Shown here: positions 6,201-6,375 of the stretch, piece after piece | How the letters are laid out: each line of letters starts with the position of its first letter | How positions within the stretch are numbered: position 1 is the first letter of the stretch | Source of the DNA: Lachnospiraceae bacterium UBA4380 | Lineage (GTDB): Bacteria > Bacillota > Clostridia > Lachnospirales > Lachnospiraceae | Assembly (NCBI GenBank): GCA_002390025.1 | Contig: DGRU01000110.1 | Span: forward strand, 1-6,375 | Reading direction: 5' to 3' | DNA: 6,375 nucleotides | Translations under genes and position numbers: made by a program | The notes under the pieces: generated by a model | What the model saw: only the letters and a program-made list of their open reading frames with translations | What the model was told of the DNA's origin: nothing | Databases searched by the model: none

Positions 6201-6313
6201 CTGTCGCTGTCCACATCCGGCAGGAACTCATGCGCAATGACCTCGTAAGCCGAAAGGGCTTCAATACCGGTCTTGCTGTCAACAGAAGCTGTATTTTCAT
6301 GGATCAATTCCAT
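3251..6313 (-). CDS. M16C-family zinc metallopeptidase (insulinase superfamily, presequence-protease-like)
   Basis: Large cytoplasmic peptidase expected to degrade short unstructured peptides inside a closed chamber. The 1020-residue length fits M16C enzymes, in which four domains form one chain. The inverted zinc motif HIIEH is at 78-82 (H78, H82 ligands, E81 catalytic base), and the third ligand is E178 in NEMKGAL. The helical hairpin joining the two halves spans about 483-545 (ending IPMLRREDL). The substrate-binding Arg/Tyr pair of the C-terminal half is R877 and Y883 in RVEGGAYG. All key residues are intact. A stretch rich in Ala, Gln and Asn (about 555-582) sits where relatives usually have a short link. 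There is no signal peptide or membrane segment. The start at 6313 follows an AAGGAG site. Its position before era suggests co-transcription but not a shared function. The substrate cannot be told from sequence. Confidence 0.96.
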   Translation of the reverse strand: MELIHENTASVDSKTGIEALSAYEVIAHEFLPDVDSDSWLLRHKKTGARVALLPKNDSNKVFYIAFRTPPEDSTGVAHIIEHTVLCGSRDFPVKDPFIELAKGSLNTFLNAMTYPDKTVYPVASCNEQDFKNLMHVYMDAVFYPNIYKEQNIFRQEGWHYEADSADSEITVNGVVYNEMKGALSQADDILGREINAVLYPHTPYQHESGGDPVNIPDLTYEYYLDFHRRYYHPSNSYIYLYGDMDMAERLTWIDENYLSRFDRLEIDSSIPAEPAFDAPVEAHCKYSILPEEDPAGKSYLSWNLAVLPDSLDVGRIVAIKILNYALCDAEGAPVRKALRDKGLGEDVYTMFESGIRQPFYSIVSKYTDPDRKDEFVSTIRDTLAKIAEEGIDPRALEAGINLYEFRYREADFGSYSRGLVYGLNALDSWLYDDTKPFIGLGIGEYFDFLREQKGKGFFEKLIHECFLDNPHCAVIVLDPEQGLSDRLDEEMRGRMKAFADSLTPEQRQQIVDELAALRAWQQSEDSEEDKNKIPMLRREDLTRKAVPLLNQVQTLKAANRGPAGDAAQNTVCAAVQSNLAAQETTFTAVTHPQFTNRIDYMSFLFDIRELPEKYIRCLGIFKTLFSVLDTESHSYASLGHEINISTGGINGLVSGYNWYGPKESAPRHGYRLTFEVSVKTLHKNLKDALSLIHEILMTTNYNMPARILEVLEEERAGMRAGMASAGHATAAQHSMSYLTKAGVIMDMVAGLEAYCTLDQTCNSPESIQDLCKLLQEMAAMIFRVDNLTFDCTASEEDIPEILAAVQDLAGRLNPPLQTEPEFFDPVPVRKREGLTTAGQVQFVCCAGRYAAPERPSTGAFRVLRVLLGYEYLWNRIRVEGGAYGCMSSFTREGNAFLVSYRDPHLRRTIDTFKNTADFLRSFDADERTMTKYIIGAVSGLDQPMTPFVYGRYSLSSYLTGLTDEMLQRERDQVLDATPADIRALADYLDAVMDCNCLCVVGSDTKLRENADLFDEISKLV

Positions 6314-6325
6314 TTATAGTTCTTT

Positions 6326-6331
6326 CTCCTT
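6326..6331 (-). promoter_or_regulatory. Ribosome binding site of the M16C peptidase gene
   Basis: Minus-strand AAGGAG, 12 nt before the ATG at 6313, the same spacing as for glyQS. I could not identify a convincing promoter in the remaining 40 bases of the window. Confidence 0.75.
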
Positions 6332-6355
6332 TTCTATTAATATCGAGTGTCAGGG

Positions 6356-6375
6356 TTGTCAGGGGGACGGTTCCT
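6356..6375. repeat. Another copy of the GGGACGGTTC repeat, cut by the window edge
   Basis: TTGTCA followed by GGGGGACGGTTC, identical over 18 bases to the copy at 2918-2935 next to era. It lies 42 bases upstream of the peptidase start, in the same orientation relative to the downstream gene. The rest of the element is outside the window. Confidence 0.85.

Noticed and set aside
5465..6319. 284-codon plus-strand reading frame opposite the N-terminal part of the M16C gene
   Set aside because: Same reason: antisense shadow, no domain and no ribosome binding site.

Overview
The window looks like the chromosome of a Gram-positive Bacillota, most likely a Clostridia/Lachnospiraceae-type bacterium. 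The evidence is a single-chain (GlyQS-type) glycyl-tRNA synthetase, the order era-recO-glyQS known from this phylum, AAGGAG-type ribosome binding sites, and a sigma-A-type promoter of near-consensus sequence. The assignment to a family is inference. All four genes lie on the minus strand, so transcription runs from high to low coordinates.

Layout in the direction of transcription. (1) A 1020-residue M16C zinc metallopeptidase (6313-3251). (2) A 350-base gene-free gap (2901-3250) packed with copies of a GGGACGGTTC repeat, including a perfect 18-bp-arm hairpin. The same repeat is cut by the window edge upstream of the peptidase start. (3) era (2900-1935), ribosome-assembly GTPase. (4) A 111-base gap that is largely two degenerate copies of the 3' end of era. 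(5) recO (1823-1167), recombination mediator, apparently without the family's usual cysteine zinc finger, followed by a convincing intrinsic terminator (1104-1148). (6) About 750 bases of non-coding, highly repetitive DNA (356-1103): a 27-bp tandem duplication, a 25-bp tandem array, and a 53-bp-periodic array with the layout a-(b-c)x3-a. (7) A TTGAAA-17-TATAAT promoter with a leader of roughly 135 nt and the first 61 codons of glyQS, which runs off the low-coordinate end.

The peptidase, era and recO could be one transcript, since no terminator with a T tract was seen between them, although the repeats and hairpin may modulate it. glyQS is clearly a separate transcription unit. The genes are housekeeping functions (peptide turnover, 30S maturation, recombinational repair, tRNA charging). 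The unusual content is in the intergenic DNA: every gene boundary in the window carries its own kind of repeat. I see no mobile-element gene, CRISPR array, tRNA or rRNA, and no evidence for a new multi-gene system.
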